DNA from: Ailanthus altissimus
Lineage: Eukaryota; Streptophyta; Magnoliopsida; Sapindales; Simaroubaceae
Reading direction: 5' to 3'
Length of the DNA stretch: 64,000 bases
Assembly: GCA_946807835.1 (NCBI GenBank)
Contig: OX327711.1
Coordinates: 17,333,501-17,397,500 of the forward strand
Shown: positions 1-13,411 of the stretch, piece after piece
Position numbering within the stretch: the stretch's first letter is position 1
Layout: the number at the start of each line of letters is the position of its first letter
Made by a program: the position numbers and the translations under genes
The notes under the pieces: model-generated
Seen by the model: the letters and a program-made list of their open reading frames with translations, nothing else
What the model was told of the DNA's origin: nothing
Database searches by the model: none

Positions 1-222
1 TGTCATTGGAACACAAAAATAATTTTGCATTATACGTTTGCCTGGTAAGAAAATGACCGGTTCGGCTTCACTATGACGTGCTCAATATTAGTCATATTAT
101 AATTGTCATGAACAATAAGATCAATCCTAATATCCTATTATACTATTATATTACTCAACCACCCTATTGTCTGAGTTGAAGTTCTTGTACTTCCAAAATT
201 AGTGTTAGGTTGATTCCCTTCC

Positions 223-264
<42 letters not shown>

Positions 265-498
265 ATTGTCATAACCCTGATGGTAGTGCCTTTACTGTAA
301 AAAAAATAAAAAGGTTTGGAAAGGTACGAATCTAAGAGTCAGCAAATAAAAGGTATTTATTATAGTAGAAGTTGACTGAATCCTTTATGGATAGGGTTGG
401 TTATAACAAAATTTGTACTATAGATGTTTACATTAAGAAAAATATAACTTCATTTATATCTTTTTACAGGGGCTTATTTATTCATATAATTTAGTTTA
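1..498. other. AT-rich intergenic DNA with a (TA)n microsatellite
   Basis: No coding or repeat-family match is seen. A (TA)n run occupies about 227-262. Confidence 0.5.
227..262. repeat. (TA)n microsatellite
   Basis: About 18 uninterrupted TA units. Confidence 0.95.
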
Positions 499-1346
499 TG
501 TTAAAAAATTAGTGATTCAATAATTTTGATTAATCAAGAATTGAGATGAATATCAAAGTGAAGAGTTACAAGAAGTCTAGAACGTGTGAGATATGTATAG
601 AGAAGTCTAGAACGTGTGGGACACGAAGGGAGAAGCGAAACGGGACTCAAAGATGCGAAAAAATCAAGAAAACGCAGATAGCTACAGGGCTCAGTGTCGC
701 GGTGCCCAAGACAGTAAAACCAACGCCGCAGCGCTGGGCGCGATTCTGTCCAGCGCTGCAGCGCTAAAGGACGAGCGCCGCAGCGCTAGAACGCGTGGAA
801 AAGTCCGTTTTGATTCGGGATTTTGAGTTTTGGGAAGTTTTGGACTTCCAAAACAAGTGGACTCTTACTCCAACAAGGAATAAGGTTAATAGGCACGAAA
901 TATACTCTATATAAACACTTGTAAACCCTTGATTTCATATCAAGTATTAAGAGAGACTCTAAGAGAGGGGAAGAGCTGGGTAGACACTAAATGCTTGTGT
1001 GCGCTAGGGTGGAACCGTTGTTTGGGTGATCATTGTTCGTGATAGAGTAAGGGTTCACTAAACGTTTAGGTCCTTTTGAGGGTTCTTCATATTGTGTTTC
1101 CTTGTAAAATCTCTAGGGAGTTATAATAAGAGAGGTTAGGATCCTTGGATCCACCGTGAACGTAGGCGATTGGCCGAACCACGTAGATTGTATTGTACTT
1201 TTTTATTTTTTGCTTTGAATTCTTATTGGTTTTGCTTGATTGACAAGTTATTCCGCTGCGCAAGAAGGTTAGAGTTCTAAGCTGAATTTTAAATTATTTA
1301 CTTTAATATAATCTTACGAGGGAGAAAGGCGTTACTTCTCTTAATA
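499..1346 (+). mobile_element. Copia-type LTR, copy A (solo or truncated)
   Basis: It begins TGTTAAAAAATTAGTGATTC, which matches the start of the LTRs at 35306 and 45642 on the other strand. It carries a GC-rich island of AGCGCT-type palindromes at about 715-795, a TATA-like ATATAAACACTTG at about 910, and the phrase GGCCGAACCACG shared with the other copies. The right end is set by comparison with copy B. No coding region of an element adjoins it, and I find no exact target duplication. Confidence 0.7.
715..795. repeat. GC-rich AGCGCT palindrome island inside LTR copy A
   Basis: At least five GCGC-centred palindromes (GCAGCGCTGGGCGCG, CAGCGCTGCAGCGCT, GAGCGCCGCAGCGCT) within 80 bp of otherwise AT-rich DNA. 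The small reading frames spanning it are shadows of the LTR. Confidence 0.8.
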
Positions 1347-2741
1347 ATTTTAAAAAAAAAAAAAGGGACTCGATAAAATTAAATAAGTTTAAAAATTATT
1401 AAAATTTATTGAATCGATGCATAGAAAAAAAAGTCATATCAGTTTTCGATTTACAATGATGCTTGGATTTTGTTTAGAGTAATTGTCAATTTGATTTGCA
1501 TTTTAAAAGAGCAACCAACTACGTTTACCTACGTTAATTTGTAAACCTTTCTAATTTTGAGATCGAAAACTGAAATGCAATTAGTGGATGAGGTCCTTCT
1601 GGGATATATCATGTCAGTCAACACCGAATTCCCTGTTGTATTTCACGTGCAAAATTGCAAATTGCCGGCTGCTCGTCCCCACCACTTCGTGTTCTCTGTA
1701 CTTCCTTTTCTTGGTTATTTTTGCATTCGAAGAAACACAAAAAGTCTGGTCAAATTTTCTTTAGCATTTAATAACTCTGCGGCCCAGCGTAGACGCAATG
1801 TGTACTTTTGGTGGAGAAATTTTCATTGGCATTTACTTGGTAAGTACTTCTACGGTTTTTAAATTATATGCATCTTAAATTGATATATTAAATAATCGGT
1901 GGTCCAATAAAAATATTTTCCAGAGTCTGTCAATATTAATGATGAAATTTTCAACAAGCTCGGTGGTCCAATAAAAATAACACGTCCACAGTCTGTCACA
2001 CGGTTTCTTTTGTTTTGACTTTATAATCTAAAATATGAACTAAAATTCTCTTTCAAATTAAACTTTCACTTAAATCGATACAAATATATATTAATAATTG
2101 AAAAAACATTAATAAAAAAATAAATTTTAATCACTTATATTTAAATATTAATACGCATCAAAATATTCTTAAAAATTTAAGTAATTTATCTTAAACATTT
2201 GAATTTCTAAAATATAGCATCTGAACCTTAAATCAGACGAATCAAGGATGGCTGTTAGCTCATAACTGAATTCATGATCCATGACCTCCTTAATCACACG
2301 GTCCAAATTGAAATCAATGGTCAACAATTATGTGGTGGATCAATCTCCAGTGCTGGTTAAAGAGTATGTTTCCAGGCTCCAGCTAGTCCAAATTGTTGGG
2401 ATCTTTCTTGGAGACAAATCAGATTAGGAGACCAAGCTTGAATTTTGGACCTCGTATTATTTGTTCAGCGTGGATTGCGCTGAATCACAAGTTCTTGATA
2501 TTGATATAGTATTTTTTTCTTTTAAAAAAAAATTTGAGGGATGTTATAAATTTATAGATAATATAAAGAATTTATGATGTTAAATAATGGACGGATGAGT
2601 GTCAATGATAGGTACCACAAACAAACTATATATATATATATATATATAGAACAGTTCTATTTAGATTAAATTTTAATAATTTTATTAATGACATAAATTT
2701 GTATTAAATAATAAATATAAGGACAATTTATGATTGTACGA
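1347..2741. other. Unassigned sequence with a partial 64-bp tandem duplication
   Basis: CGGTGGTCCAATAAAAAT occurs at 1897 and 1961, each followed by an AGTCTGTCA phrase, so a unit of about 64 bp was duplicated. The reading frame 1557-1862 (101 codons) matches nothing I recognise. The stretch from 2220 to 2510 is less AT-rich and may be host DNA, but no gene is supported. Confidence 0.5.
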
Positions 2742-3529
2742 TGTTATTGAAGATTTTGTGATTTAATAATTTTAATTAAGTAAGAATTATGAAAAATATT
2801 AAATAAAAGAGTCATAAGAAATTTAGAATATGTGAAATACGTATGAAAAAATTTAAAATATATGAGATACGAAAAAAAAATGCGAAATGAAATTTGAAGA
2901 CATGAAAGAAATAAAAAAAAAAGGGCAAAGCTGATAACAAGGTTGAAAGCTGTGACACCAAGTCCTTGGCGCCGTGGTGTCAGAGCGAGCAACTTTTGTC
3001 TTCAATTCGGATTTATGAGTTTTGAGAAGTTGTAGACTTCTAAAATAGTGGACTCTTATTTTAATTAAGATTAAGGTTAATAGACACGAATCATATATAA
3101 ATCTTTATAAACTTTTTAGTTGAGATTAAACATTAAGAGAGACTCTAAAAAATAGAATAATTGTGTAGATACTAAATACTTGTGTATACTAAGGTGAAAC
3201 TAATGTTTGAGTGTTCATTATTTATGGGAGAACATAGGTACACTAAACATTAAATTCTTTTAAGAGTTATTCATTTAGTTTTTCTTATAAATTCTCTAGG
3301 AAATTAAAAGAGATGTTAAGATCTTTAAATCCACCGTAAACGTAAATAATTTGGTCGAACCACGTAAGTAATTATGTTGTACTCTTTATTATCTACTTTG
3401 AGTTTTTACTATTTTTACTTTATATTTAAGTTATTCCGCTGTATAAAGAAGTTAAGGTTAAAAATTGAACTTAATTAAAATTTTTCGTTTTAATCTAATT
3501 TTATAAGGAGAAAGGCGATATCTCCAACA
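2742..3529 (+). mobile_element. Copia-type LTR, copy B (heavily decayed)
   Basis: Collinear with copy A: same start (TGTTATTGAAGATTTTGTGA), a remnant of the GC island (TTGGCGCCGTGGTGTCA at about 2968), the phrase GGTCGAACCACG, and GAGAAAGGCGATATCTCC near the end, finishing in CCAACA. Most differences from copy A are G/C to A/T. Confidence 0.65.
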
Positions 3530-4493
3530 AATACATATAAGTATATGTATATATATATATATAAATTTCATTAAAAAAAATTTAATCTAAAAATTAGATT
3601 TTAAAAGCAATTTATCATGCTTTTTAAAATTTAGTGTAAAAGAGAAAACGATTTTAAAATTATTTTATTGAATACTTTGGCTTGTAATTTTTTAAAATTA
3701 TTGGCCTTTCTTGAATAGCATCCCAAAGATGCCTTTAGCATTTAAAAATTTTAAATAGCTATGTATAGGTTATATTTATTTTTTATATAAAAGTACAAAT
3801 GTTAAAAAAAAAAAAAGCTTTTGAGTGGGTGTCATACATGCCTCGATGTGGCAGTATTGTATTGTTTTGATAATTTTTTAATTATTATATTATTATTATT
3901 TAATTATAATACCAACCCTAAAATAGAATATAAAAAATTGTTATGGGTGACTTACTAGTGAAATAGTAAACGACAAAAGTTGCACAGAGCTGAAATATCT
4001 ATAAATAGTTAAAGTATTTATTTATAATATATAATAAAATAAATCACTATAAAATATAAACCGATTTTCTTAATTAATTATTTTAATATGAGCTAGATTT
4101 AGATTTTAAAATTTTAATATTAGGAAGAAATTTTACCAATTGAGGCAATTGACATTATTTGGCCAGACTAATTAAGTCACGCATACTTGTTTTAATTGAC
4201 CATTTACATTACAGGAAGATTCAATCTCATGAATAAAGAATTTTGGCTCCATTCAAATCTAATATATCAAGTAATCCAACTTGTAGGCTCGTAAATTTTA
4301 TAAATAAGTGTAAGTTATGATGAAGCATGAATTAATTATATATTTTTTTAATAATTTTATTTGATTAATTATTATTTTACATAATTTTTTTTTCACAAAT
4401 AGACAAATTTGACTTAAATCATTCTATTTAATTGATTGATTAATTGTTGATGAATTTAAACTTTTATTAACCTGAATTAATTAAGTGTAAATA
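3530..4493. other. AT-rich sequence without recognised features
   Basis: No coding, LTR or RNA signal was seen. A short TA repeat lies at about 3545-3562. Confidence 0.5.
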
Positions 4494-5918
4494 TATTGAT
4501 TTGTAAAATAAAATTTTTTTATTTAATAAAATAAACACAACGGAAATCAGATCGTTTTTTTTTATAATTACATGTATAGGGATAGAAGATTACTTCAATT
4601 TTTCGTTATGGCAGATCTTGAATTGATTGACTGCAATTTTCTCTACCATCCTTAATCTTCAAACTCAACGCATATGGGCACGTAGATCTTTATTAATCTC
4701 TAAACACACTAATACCCAAATCTGAGAGAATGATATTAATTAAATTCTTTTTTCCACGTAAGAATACGTAAAAGAATTTTTCTCTGTATAGTTATAGTAC
4801 ATTTTTCTTATTACATACCTCCCATATATATAGAGATTTCCTTTGGGTTTTTAGAATTTGATTAGGATTAGAAAATTAGAATTTGATTAAGATTTGAGCT
4901 AGTAGAAAGACTGCAAGACCTATGGGCTTTCTAACTTCAACTTAAAAGGCTTAGTTTTTATTATCTCATAATACACAAATTCTTCTAAGTTAACCCCAAG
5001 CTATTATACTAAAAGCCAATGACTGTACTCTAATAACCTATGTTATAAAATAAAAACCCATTTAATTAAAACTTCTTTTAATTAAATTGAGCTTGATCTT
5101 TAAACCAACAATAACCACTTAATTGACCATTTAATTTATGTCTATAATTAAAGTTAGGCCTTAAAAAATATCTTACCTCTTTAATTACTTATTTGTTTCT
5201 AAGTCATTGGATGCTCTAATAATCACTTTTAATATATCTACATTTGTAAATAAATTTACAAATAAATATTATTATTCAATAAATAATTTATTGAAGAAAC
5301 TGTGGCCACATATTCTAATGATCAAGTACTGCAAACATCTTAGGTGGACATTAATTATTAGATTCCATCTTGCAAATATATGTTCCTACGATCTATGAAA
5401 TTATATCTCCAAGCTATCGAGGTTTTGACCGTTTATATAGATCTCACTCAGTGATAACTCAAAAGATACAACGCATGAATGTAAGTTCATTACCTGCTTA
5501 AAATTAAGATCAATCAAGCTTGTTAAAGCTTTTGTAAATTAATATCTATGATATTTAGTTAACTAGATCAAAATTCACAATAGTCCCGTTCAATATAACA
5601 TATACACTAGTTTTTCTACTTGAAGTCTCTACTTCGATAATCAAGGTAAATCATCCATTATAAAAAAGTAGAAAAAATACAACCTTACATAATGAAATGC
5701 CATTTTTTATTAATGGTTGTGAACTAGATTTAATTTATAAGGAACCTGTAATCTATACACTCTGTATTAGCATTATATGCCTAATACATAGAGCACATAC
5801 TTTATAAATATGAGCTCATCAATGTATGCTCAATTATATAAATGAATAAACTTTATTAATCTAATAAAATATTATTACACATGCTTTAAGGGCATAAAAT
5901 AATATAAAATATCTAATA
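4494..5918 (-). repeat. 3' LTR of copia element 1
   Basis: Aligns throughout with 11989-13411, for example CATGTATAGGGATAGAAGAT here and CATGTATAGAGATAGAAGAT there. It ends beside the polypurine tract CAAGTGGGAGAT (minus strand, about 5919-5930). The expected TG terminus reads TA, consistent with decay. Confidence 0.85.
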
Positions 5919-5932
5919 ATCTCCCACTTGCC

Positions 5933-8900
5933 CTACATCATGTCGGGCATCTGTCGAACTCTCATATCATATATATGAGTTTCAAAACACTTTGTTGGTA
6001 ATGATTTGGTGAATGGATCCGCTAGATTTTCTACTGATGCAATCTTGGATACCATAACTTTACCCTTTTTCACTAGCTCTCGTACTAAATGGTATTTTCT
6101 CTCAATGTGCTTTCCTTTCTTGTGGTATCTTGGTTCTCTGGATTGTGCTACAACTCCGGTATTATCACAATAAATAACAATTGACATCTTAGCATTAGGC
6201 ACCACTTCAAGTTCCATAAGGAACTTGCAGAACCATACAACCTCTTTTGCAGCTTCTGATGTAGCTATTTATTCAGCTTCCATGGGAGAGTCTGCGATGC
6301 ATAATTACTTTACACTCCTCCAACTTATAGCTCCACCACCTAATGTTAACACATATCCTGAGGTAGATCTCTAGGCATCCTTATCTAATTGAAAATTTGA
6401 ATTTGTATACTCAATAGGTATAAGATCCTTACTAAAATGCACGAGCATATAATCTTTCGTTCTCCAAAGGTACTTAAATATATACTTTACTGCAGTCCAG
6501 TGTTCTGATCCTGGATTAGATTGATATCTACTGACCATGCTAACTACATAACAAATATTTGGTCTAGTATATAGCATTGCATATATAAGATTTCTTACTG
6601 CTGATGCATAAGGAATTCCTCTTATATGATCTATCTCTTCAGGAGTTTGGGAACACTGATTCTTGGATAGATCAATTCCATGTCTAAAAGAAAGTGATCT
6701 CTTTTTAGATTCATGCATAACAAACCTAACCAGAATTTTGTCTATATATACAGTTTGAGATAAAGCTAACATCCTATTTTTACGATCTCACAATAGCTTA
6801 ATTCCAAGGATGTAACTAACTTCACCTAAGTCCTTCATATCAAATTGGTTAGATAACCAAATTTTAACTGATAATAATGCTCCTACATCATTTCCAATGA
6901 GTAGTATATTATCTACATACAATACTAGAAAAATCACCAACTGCCTATCTATCTTCTTGTAAACACAAGGTTCATCAGAGTTTTGATCAAAATCAAATAA
7001 TTTGATTGCCTGATCAAATTTGATATTTCATGATCTAGATGTTTGTTTAATCCCATAGATAAATTTATGCAGTTTACAAACTATCTGCTCTTGGCCTATA
7101 GCTATAAAATCATCTAGTTGTATCTTATAGATACTTTCTTTAAGATTGTCATTAAGAAAGGCAGTCTTGACATCCATTTGCCAAATTGCATAATCAAGAT
7201 TTGCTACAATGGATAAGAGAATTTTAATAGACTTAAGCATGGCTACCGGTGAAAAAGTCTCCTTATAATCAATACCTTCTTTTTGAGTGTACCCTTTAGT
7301 AACAAGCCTAGCTTTGAAGGATTTCACCTTTCCATCTACCAATCTCTTTTTTTTTATAGACCCATTTACACCCTATGAGTTTTATTCCTTTAGGTTTTTC
7401 TATAAGTTTCTAGACTTTATTGGAATATATGGAATTCATTTTTTATTTCATAGCTTTATACCAATGGTTTGCATCTTTATCAACCACAGCTTTATTATAA
7501 CTAGTGAGATCTAGTTCATGCTTATTAGAGACTGTCTGAAATGACTCTCCAATTAACATGTACCTAGTTGGATGTCTAATAATCCTCCTACAATGACGAA
7601 GTATTGATGGTTGTTGTTCTGCAACTGACTCTGGTTGGTTATTATGATCTGGATTGAGAATTAACTCATTGACTCTATTAAGCATAATATTAGAGTTCCT
7701 AAATAACTCATCAAGAATTATCTTACTCCTAGGCTTAAAGTCTTTCATATAGTATTCTTCAAGAAAGATTGCATTAATACTAACTAATACTTTCTTATCT
7801 TAAGAACTATAGAAAAGACTTCCTTTTGTTCCTTTAGGATAGCCAACAAACAGACAAACTTCTGATTTAAATTTCAACTTGTCTGTCTTCTTTTTTAGCA
7901 CATCTGCTGAACAACCCCATATATGTATATGATATAAACTTGGTTTACGTCTTATCCATATTTTCAGAGGTGTTTTAGCGACTGACTTAATTGGAATTAA
8001 GTTAAGAAGATACATGGTTATTTCTAAGGCATAACCCTAGAACGAGATGGGTAAAGTTGAATAACTCATCATTGATCTCACCATTTCAAGAAGAGTTCTA
8101 TTTCTTCTTTCTGTTACATTATTTTGCTGTGGTGACCCTGGTGTAGTCAGTCGGGATAATATCTCATTATCTAGCAAATAGGTCATGAACTCACTATAGA
8201 GGTATTTGCCACCTCGATCAGATCGAAGTGCTTTTATGTGTTTTCCTAATTACCTTTTCACTTATGCTTGAAACTCTTTAAATTTATCAAATGCCTCAGA
8301 CTTGTGGCGTATTAGGTACACATAACCGAATCTAGAATAATCATCAATGAAAGTGATGAAATATTCATAACCTCCCCTAACTTGTGTGCTCATGGGCTTA
8401 TATATGTCAGAGTGCACTAATTCTAACGTTTTAATGGCTATATTACCTTTAGCATTAAAGGGTCTTCTGATCATTTTACCTTCTATACAGGATTCACAGA
8501 CTGGTAATGGTTCAATATCTAATAAACTCAAAGGTCCATCTTTGACTAGTCTTTGGATCCTATTTAGACTAATGTGACCAAGACGTAGATGCCATAGATA
8601 CGTTTGATTAGTGAAAGTCACTTTAATCCTCTTATGGTAATTAGATTCATTATTTAATTCTGTGTCATGTAGTGAGTTGATGTTATGATATATGCAATAT
8701 AGATTGTTAACTGGTGTACTAGAACATATAAATGACTTATTTCTTTTGATCGCCACAGTTGAGTCAAATATAACAGAATAACAAAATTTATTCAAATAAC
8801 TAACTGAAATTAAATTATGTTTGAGTTGCGGCACTAACAAATAATTATCTAATACTAAAGTCCTAAAATCATCAAAATAAAGTTGAATAACTTTCACTGC

Positions 8901-9080
8901 CTTGGCTGCAATAGTTGTGCTATTTTCTACTTTAAACTGATCTCTCATTCACTGAGTTGTCTGATTTCCTAAAACCCCTGCAATGAATTGCAAATATGAT
9001 AAGTGGCCCCAGAATCTACTATCCAGGAATCAGTAGAATTAACCACTAAATAAGTTTCAATGAAAAGAATTTTACCTGAA
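5933..9080 (-). pseudogene. pol of copia element 1: protease, integrase, RT, RNase H (broken)
   Basis: In minus-strand order: protease tail and GAG-pre-integrase with the HHCC zinc region (HLRLGHIS ... CESCIEGK, about 8550-8470); integrase core with HSDIYKPM and FIDDYSRFGYVY (about 8410-8290); RT with GYTQKEGIDYKETFSPVA and QMDVKTAFLN (about 7290-7140); RT active site reading YVDN rather than YVDD (about 6920); RNase H with YCDNTG and ADPFTKSLP (about 6165-5985). At least six separate frames are needed to read it, so it is non-functional. The copia assignment rests on integrase lying before RT. Confidence 0.85.
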
Positions 9081-9103
9081 GTAAAAGCTATCCTTTTAGC
9101 TAT

Positions 9104-9912
9104 TTATAGCTTTGCTAAGTAAACTGGACAATTTCTCTTCCAATGCCCTTTAACACCACTTTGGAAACATTTTCCTTTAGGTTTCTTATCCTTTTGAGTT
9201 TTCGCAAAAGTTGAGTTAAATGCTTTCTTAGGCCTATTCTTTTTCTTTTTACTACCCTTTCCCTTAGGATTGGAACTAGACAAGAAAGATGGGACCTTAG
9301 TTAAATGAACACTCAGTTCAGGTTTCATTATGGCCTTTGCAATTCTAAGCTGATTCATTAGCTCTATTAATGAAAAATTTAACTGACTCATTGACATATT
9401 TAACAAGAAAGTCTTAAATGAGAATTCTAGGGTTTCTATGACCATCTCGTCCTTAGATTGGCTAGTGTATTTATCACCCAAATTCTCAACTTGCTGGAAC
9501 AGTGCTATCATTTTTAACATGTGATCTTACACAAGAGTTCCTTCGGCTTGCCTGGTATTCATGATCTCTTTCAAAGCAGCCTACCTCAGAGTCCTGTTTT
9601 TAACATCTCTGAAAGGCTGAAGACCATATCAGCAATCGTTTCTATAGTCTCATGCTACTTTGCTAGAATACTAGACAAAGAAGCTAATATATAACATCTG
9701 GCCATTTCATCAGACTGTTGCCACTTGTTATAAACATCTATTTCAACTTGAGATGCCTTTTCATTAGGTTCAGTAAGACATTTTTCAGTTAAGACATATT
9801 TATGCTTTTTAGCTGTGAGAACAATGTCTAAGTTCCTCTTCCAATCTACATAATTATTTCCAGTTAACTTGTTTTGGTTAAGGATGGAAGCTAGTGGACT
9901 GAATGAAGACAT
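9104..9912 (-). pseudogene. gag of copia element 1 (broken)
   Basis: The protein begins near 9912 with MSSFSPLASILNQNKLTG, typical of copia gag N-termini. The frame breaks between about 9650 and 9520. The second part ends in a zinc knuckle, CFQSGVKGHWKRNC, in which the second cysteine of the CCHC motif is serine. Gag would form the virus-like particle and bind RNA. A basic lysine-rich stretch precedes the knuckle. Confidence 0.8.
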
Positions 9913-11973
9913 GATTCTGAAAAATAAATTCATACATGAGCATACATTATCTGAAAGCATGAGTTACTTTTACATGAATACATGAAATGTATTTATGTAA
10001 AACTCTTTAACTACATTATACATCGATAATCTAATTTTCATTCAAATACGCCTCCGTAGGATGATCATATCCGTAATAAATCAGACTAGCACCATATTAA
10101 TTTATTATTATTATCTAAATATCTCATATCAAATAATAATAAACTATCGATTCTTTAGCCCATAGATTTAATTGACAAGAACTCCGTAAGGAGGATATCA
10201 ATCAACCGTAGGGAGGATATCAATCAACCTAAGTGAGTGTACAACCATTATTTCAATCCTTTATATTTTTCAATTAAAAAAGCCATCGTAGGGTAGTAAG
10301 TTTTGCATGAGTCCTATATTGAATTTTATCCTTTAAAAGAAGTCCTATCTAGTAACCAGTTCTGATTAATACCCTCCGTAAGAAGCTCACAAGATTTGTG
10401 GTAAGACATTAATCTACCTTACTATATAACTAATAATAGAGGCCATGGGCTTTATGCCTAAAGTCCTCTCTCACTCAATATTTTAATTATTAGATTTTTA
10501 ATTAATTTTTAAGATGACATTCTACTCATTAATATCTAATTTTATTTTCATAAAATAATTAATAAGGTCACGTTAAATAATAAATTAATATAATATTAAA
10601 ATTATGATAATAATCTTATTTTAATCTTATTAGAACATAATGTCATACAATATGATATATTTTATGCATGAACATGTGAATGTGGCACCCTTAATCTATA
10701 TGACATGTTATTCATCCAATCAATTAACTAGATAAATAAATAACTCATAATTCATGACTTTTCCTAGGAAGAAAAATATTAAAAATTAAGCCTAAAATCT
10801 TTAAAATCTTCTTTAAAGTCAACTTGAACTCTTTTATAATGTTACCTCCTCTTGCTTGTCTTCTTTTATGAGCTTGAATTTTAGACCTCTTAGTCTTTTT
10901 TGGTCCACTTATTTTAAAAATAAATTAAGCTTATTTTAGGCGTTAAAATTTCTTTGGACCTTTTAAAAAAATTTTAAATAAAAAATATTTTTAGACCCAA
11001 TAATTTTAATAAAATAGTCTAAATAAAATTTTATAAAATTGAACCAAGATTAAAAATATTTGGACCAACTTTAAATTTTGCAAATACCCAAAATAAATCC
11101 AAAAATAAATTTGGGTTAAATTTAGGATCTATTTTCAAATTTTTTAAAGCTATCTATTTAAACTTTAATTACCCAAAATCAAAAGGGGTTGAGTGAGAAT
11201 AATCAATTCTTTTAGGGCCTATTTACATAATTGATAAACTTTTAAGGGTCTATTTGTATTATATGCAAATAATCTTGACCAAATCAGAATTAATTAAAAC
11301 AAAGAGAGCCTTAATTGTTAAGTACCAGTGGAAACCCTAATTCTACAATATTCACCCGCGCCGCTCACACTTTCTCATTCTCAGCCACTGCCGCTTAACA
11401 GTTTGGCCGTCTTTCATGTCAGAAAGGGGACCACTGCTAATGCCGCGACTTGCCAGCAGCTTCTTACAACGCCAACCTGCTTTTCACCGTTGTGAAAACC
11501 GCGGGACCTCATCCAAAACCCGCCTCTTCATCATCGGTTTTCCCAAGCCTTCACTGAGTCGCCGTTGAAAAGGAGGTCGTCTAGTGCTGTTGCTGCCGTG
11601 ACTTACCGCCGCAGGTGCCGAGCGACCATTCATGCCACTGCCATAAATAGTGGCTGCGTGCATGGCTTTTCTTGTTTCCTTTTGTTCTTTTTTATTCTTT
11701 TGTTTTTAATTACAACAAAAAATAATATAAAATAATATTTAATCTAAGATTTAATCTTAATCAAGAGGAAAATTTGTGATATTATTTCATCACCCCCTCT
11801 TGTTATAATTTCTAAGAACAAATACAAACAAATATCTAATCATAAATTATTGGGCATAACCATTCATCACATAATTAATAAAAATAATAATATAGATTAA
11901 TATGCAATTGGTACCACAATAAACAATTACTACCATATACAAAATAAACTATACATTTAATATGAAATAAAGT
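9913..11973 (-). other. Long untranslated leader of copia element 1 with a GC-rich island
   Basis: About 2 kb between primer-binding site and gag without a coding match. From about 11350 to 11660 the base composition shifts sharply to GC, unlike the rest of the element. Around 10020-10400 there are repeated 'CCGTAGG'/'CCGTAAG' phrases. Confidence 0.55.
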
Positions 11974-11988
11974 GACTTTAATATCAGT
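11974..11988 (-). other. Decayed primer-binding site of copia element 1
   Basis: The minus strand reads CTGATATTAAAGTC next to the LTR end. This fits the initiator tRNA-Met complement TGGTATCAGAGC with G-to-A and C-to-T changes. Confidence 0.6.
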
Positions 11989-13411
11989 TGTTAGCTTGTA
12001 AAATAATTTTTTTTTTGTTTAATAAAATAAACGCAGCAGAAGGCAGGTCATTTTGTTCATAATTACATGTATAGAGATAGAAGATTACCTCAATTCCTCG
12101 CTATGGCAGATCTTGAATTGACTGGTTTCAATCTTCTCTATTATTCTCAATCTTCAAACTCAACACGTATAGGCATGTAGATCTTTCTTAATCTCTAAAC
12201 ACACTAATACCCAAATATGAGAGAATGATATAAATTAAATTCTTTTTTCCACGTAAGAATACGTAAAAGAATTTTTCTCTGTATGGTGGTACATTTTTCT
12301 TATTACATATCTCCCATATATATATAGAGATCTCCCTTGGATATTTAGAATTTGATTAGGATTAAAAAATTAGAGTTTAATTAGAATTTAAGCTAATAGA
12401 GGGACTGCAAAACCCATGGGCTTTCTAACTTCAACTTAAAAGGCCTAATCCTTATTATCTCATAATACACAAATTCTTCTAAATTAACCTCAAACTATTC
12501 CAATAAAAGCCAAGGGCTATACTCTAGTAACTCATGTTATAAAATAAAATCTTATTTAATTAAAACTATTTTTAATTAAATTGGGCTTGGTCTTTAGACC
12601 AACAATAACCACTTAATTGACCGTCTAATTGATGTCCATAATTAAAGTTAGGCCTTAAAAAAATATCTTACCTATTTAATTACTTATTTACCTCTAAGTC
12701 ATTGAATGCTTTAATGATCACTTTTAATATATCTATATTTGTAAATAAATTTACAAATAAATATTATTATTCAATAAATAATTTATTGAATAAACTGTAG
12801 CCACAGATTCTAATGATCAAGTACTGCAAACATTTTAGGTGAACATTAATTATTAGATTCCATTTTGCAAATATATGTTCCTACGACCTATGAAATTATA
12901 TCTCCAAGCTATTGAGGTTTTGACCGTTTATATGGATCTCACTCTGTAATAACTTAAAAGATACAACGCATGAATATAAGTTTATTACCTGCTCATAATT
13001 AAGATCAATCAAGTTTATTAAAGTTTTTATAAATTAAGATCTACAATATTTAGTTAACCAGATCGAAATTCACAGTAGTCCCGTTCAATGTAACATATAC
13101 ACTAATTTTTCTACTTGAAGTCTCTACTTCAATAATTAAGGTAAATTATCCACTATAAGAAGTAGAAAAACTACAACCTTACATAATAAAATGTCATTTT
13201 TCATTAATAATTGTGAACTAGATTTAATTTATAAAGAACTTGTGATCTATACCCATTGTATTAGTATCATATGCTTAATATATAGATTATATACTTTATA
13301 AATATAAACTCATCAATATATGCTTAATAATATGTATGAATAAATTTTATTAATTTAATAAAATATTATCACATATATTTTAAAGATATAAAATAATATA
13401 AAATATTTATA
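11989..13411 (-). repeat. 5' LTR of copia element 1
   Basis: Partner of the LTR at 4494-5918. On the minus strand it ends CAAGCTAACA, directly followed by the primer-binding site. The high-coordinate boundary is accurate only to a few bases because that end is decayed. Confidence 0.85.

Larger units (their letters stand above)
4494..13411 (-). mobile_element. Complete but inactive Ty1/copia retrotransposon 1
   Basis: Two LTRs of about 1.42 kb in direct orientation flank an interior coding on the minus strand in copia order (gag, protease, integrase, RT, RNase H). The primer-binding site lies inside the 5' LTR and a polypurine tract inside the 3' LTR. All reading frames are broken by stops or frameshifts. 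The LTR pair is clearly diverged by many single-base changes, so the insertion is old. A 2-kb untranslated leader separates the 5' LTR from gag. No clear target duplication was found. Confidence 0.9.

Noticed and set aside
1557..1862. 101-codon reading frame as a host gene
   Set aside because: No recognisable family or exon structure; random frames of this length are expected in 64 kb.
499..3529. LTR copies A and B as the two ends of one element
   Set aside because: Only 1.4 kb lies between them, with no primer site, purine tract or retroviral coding, and the right ends are not followed by element interior.
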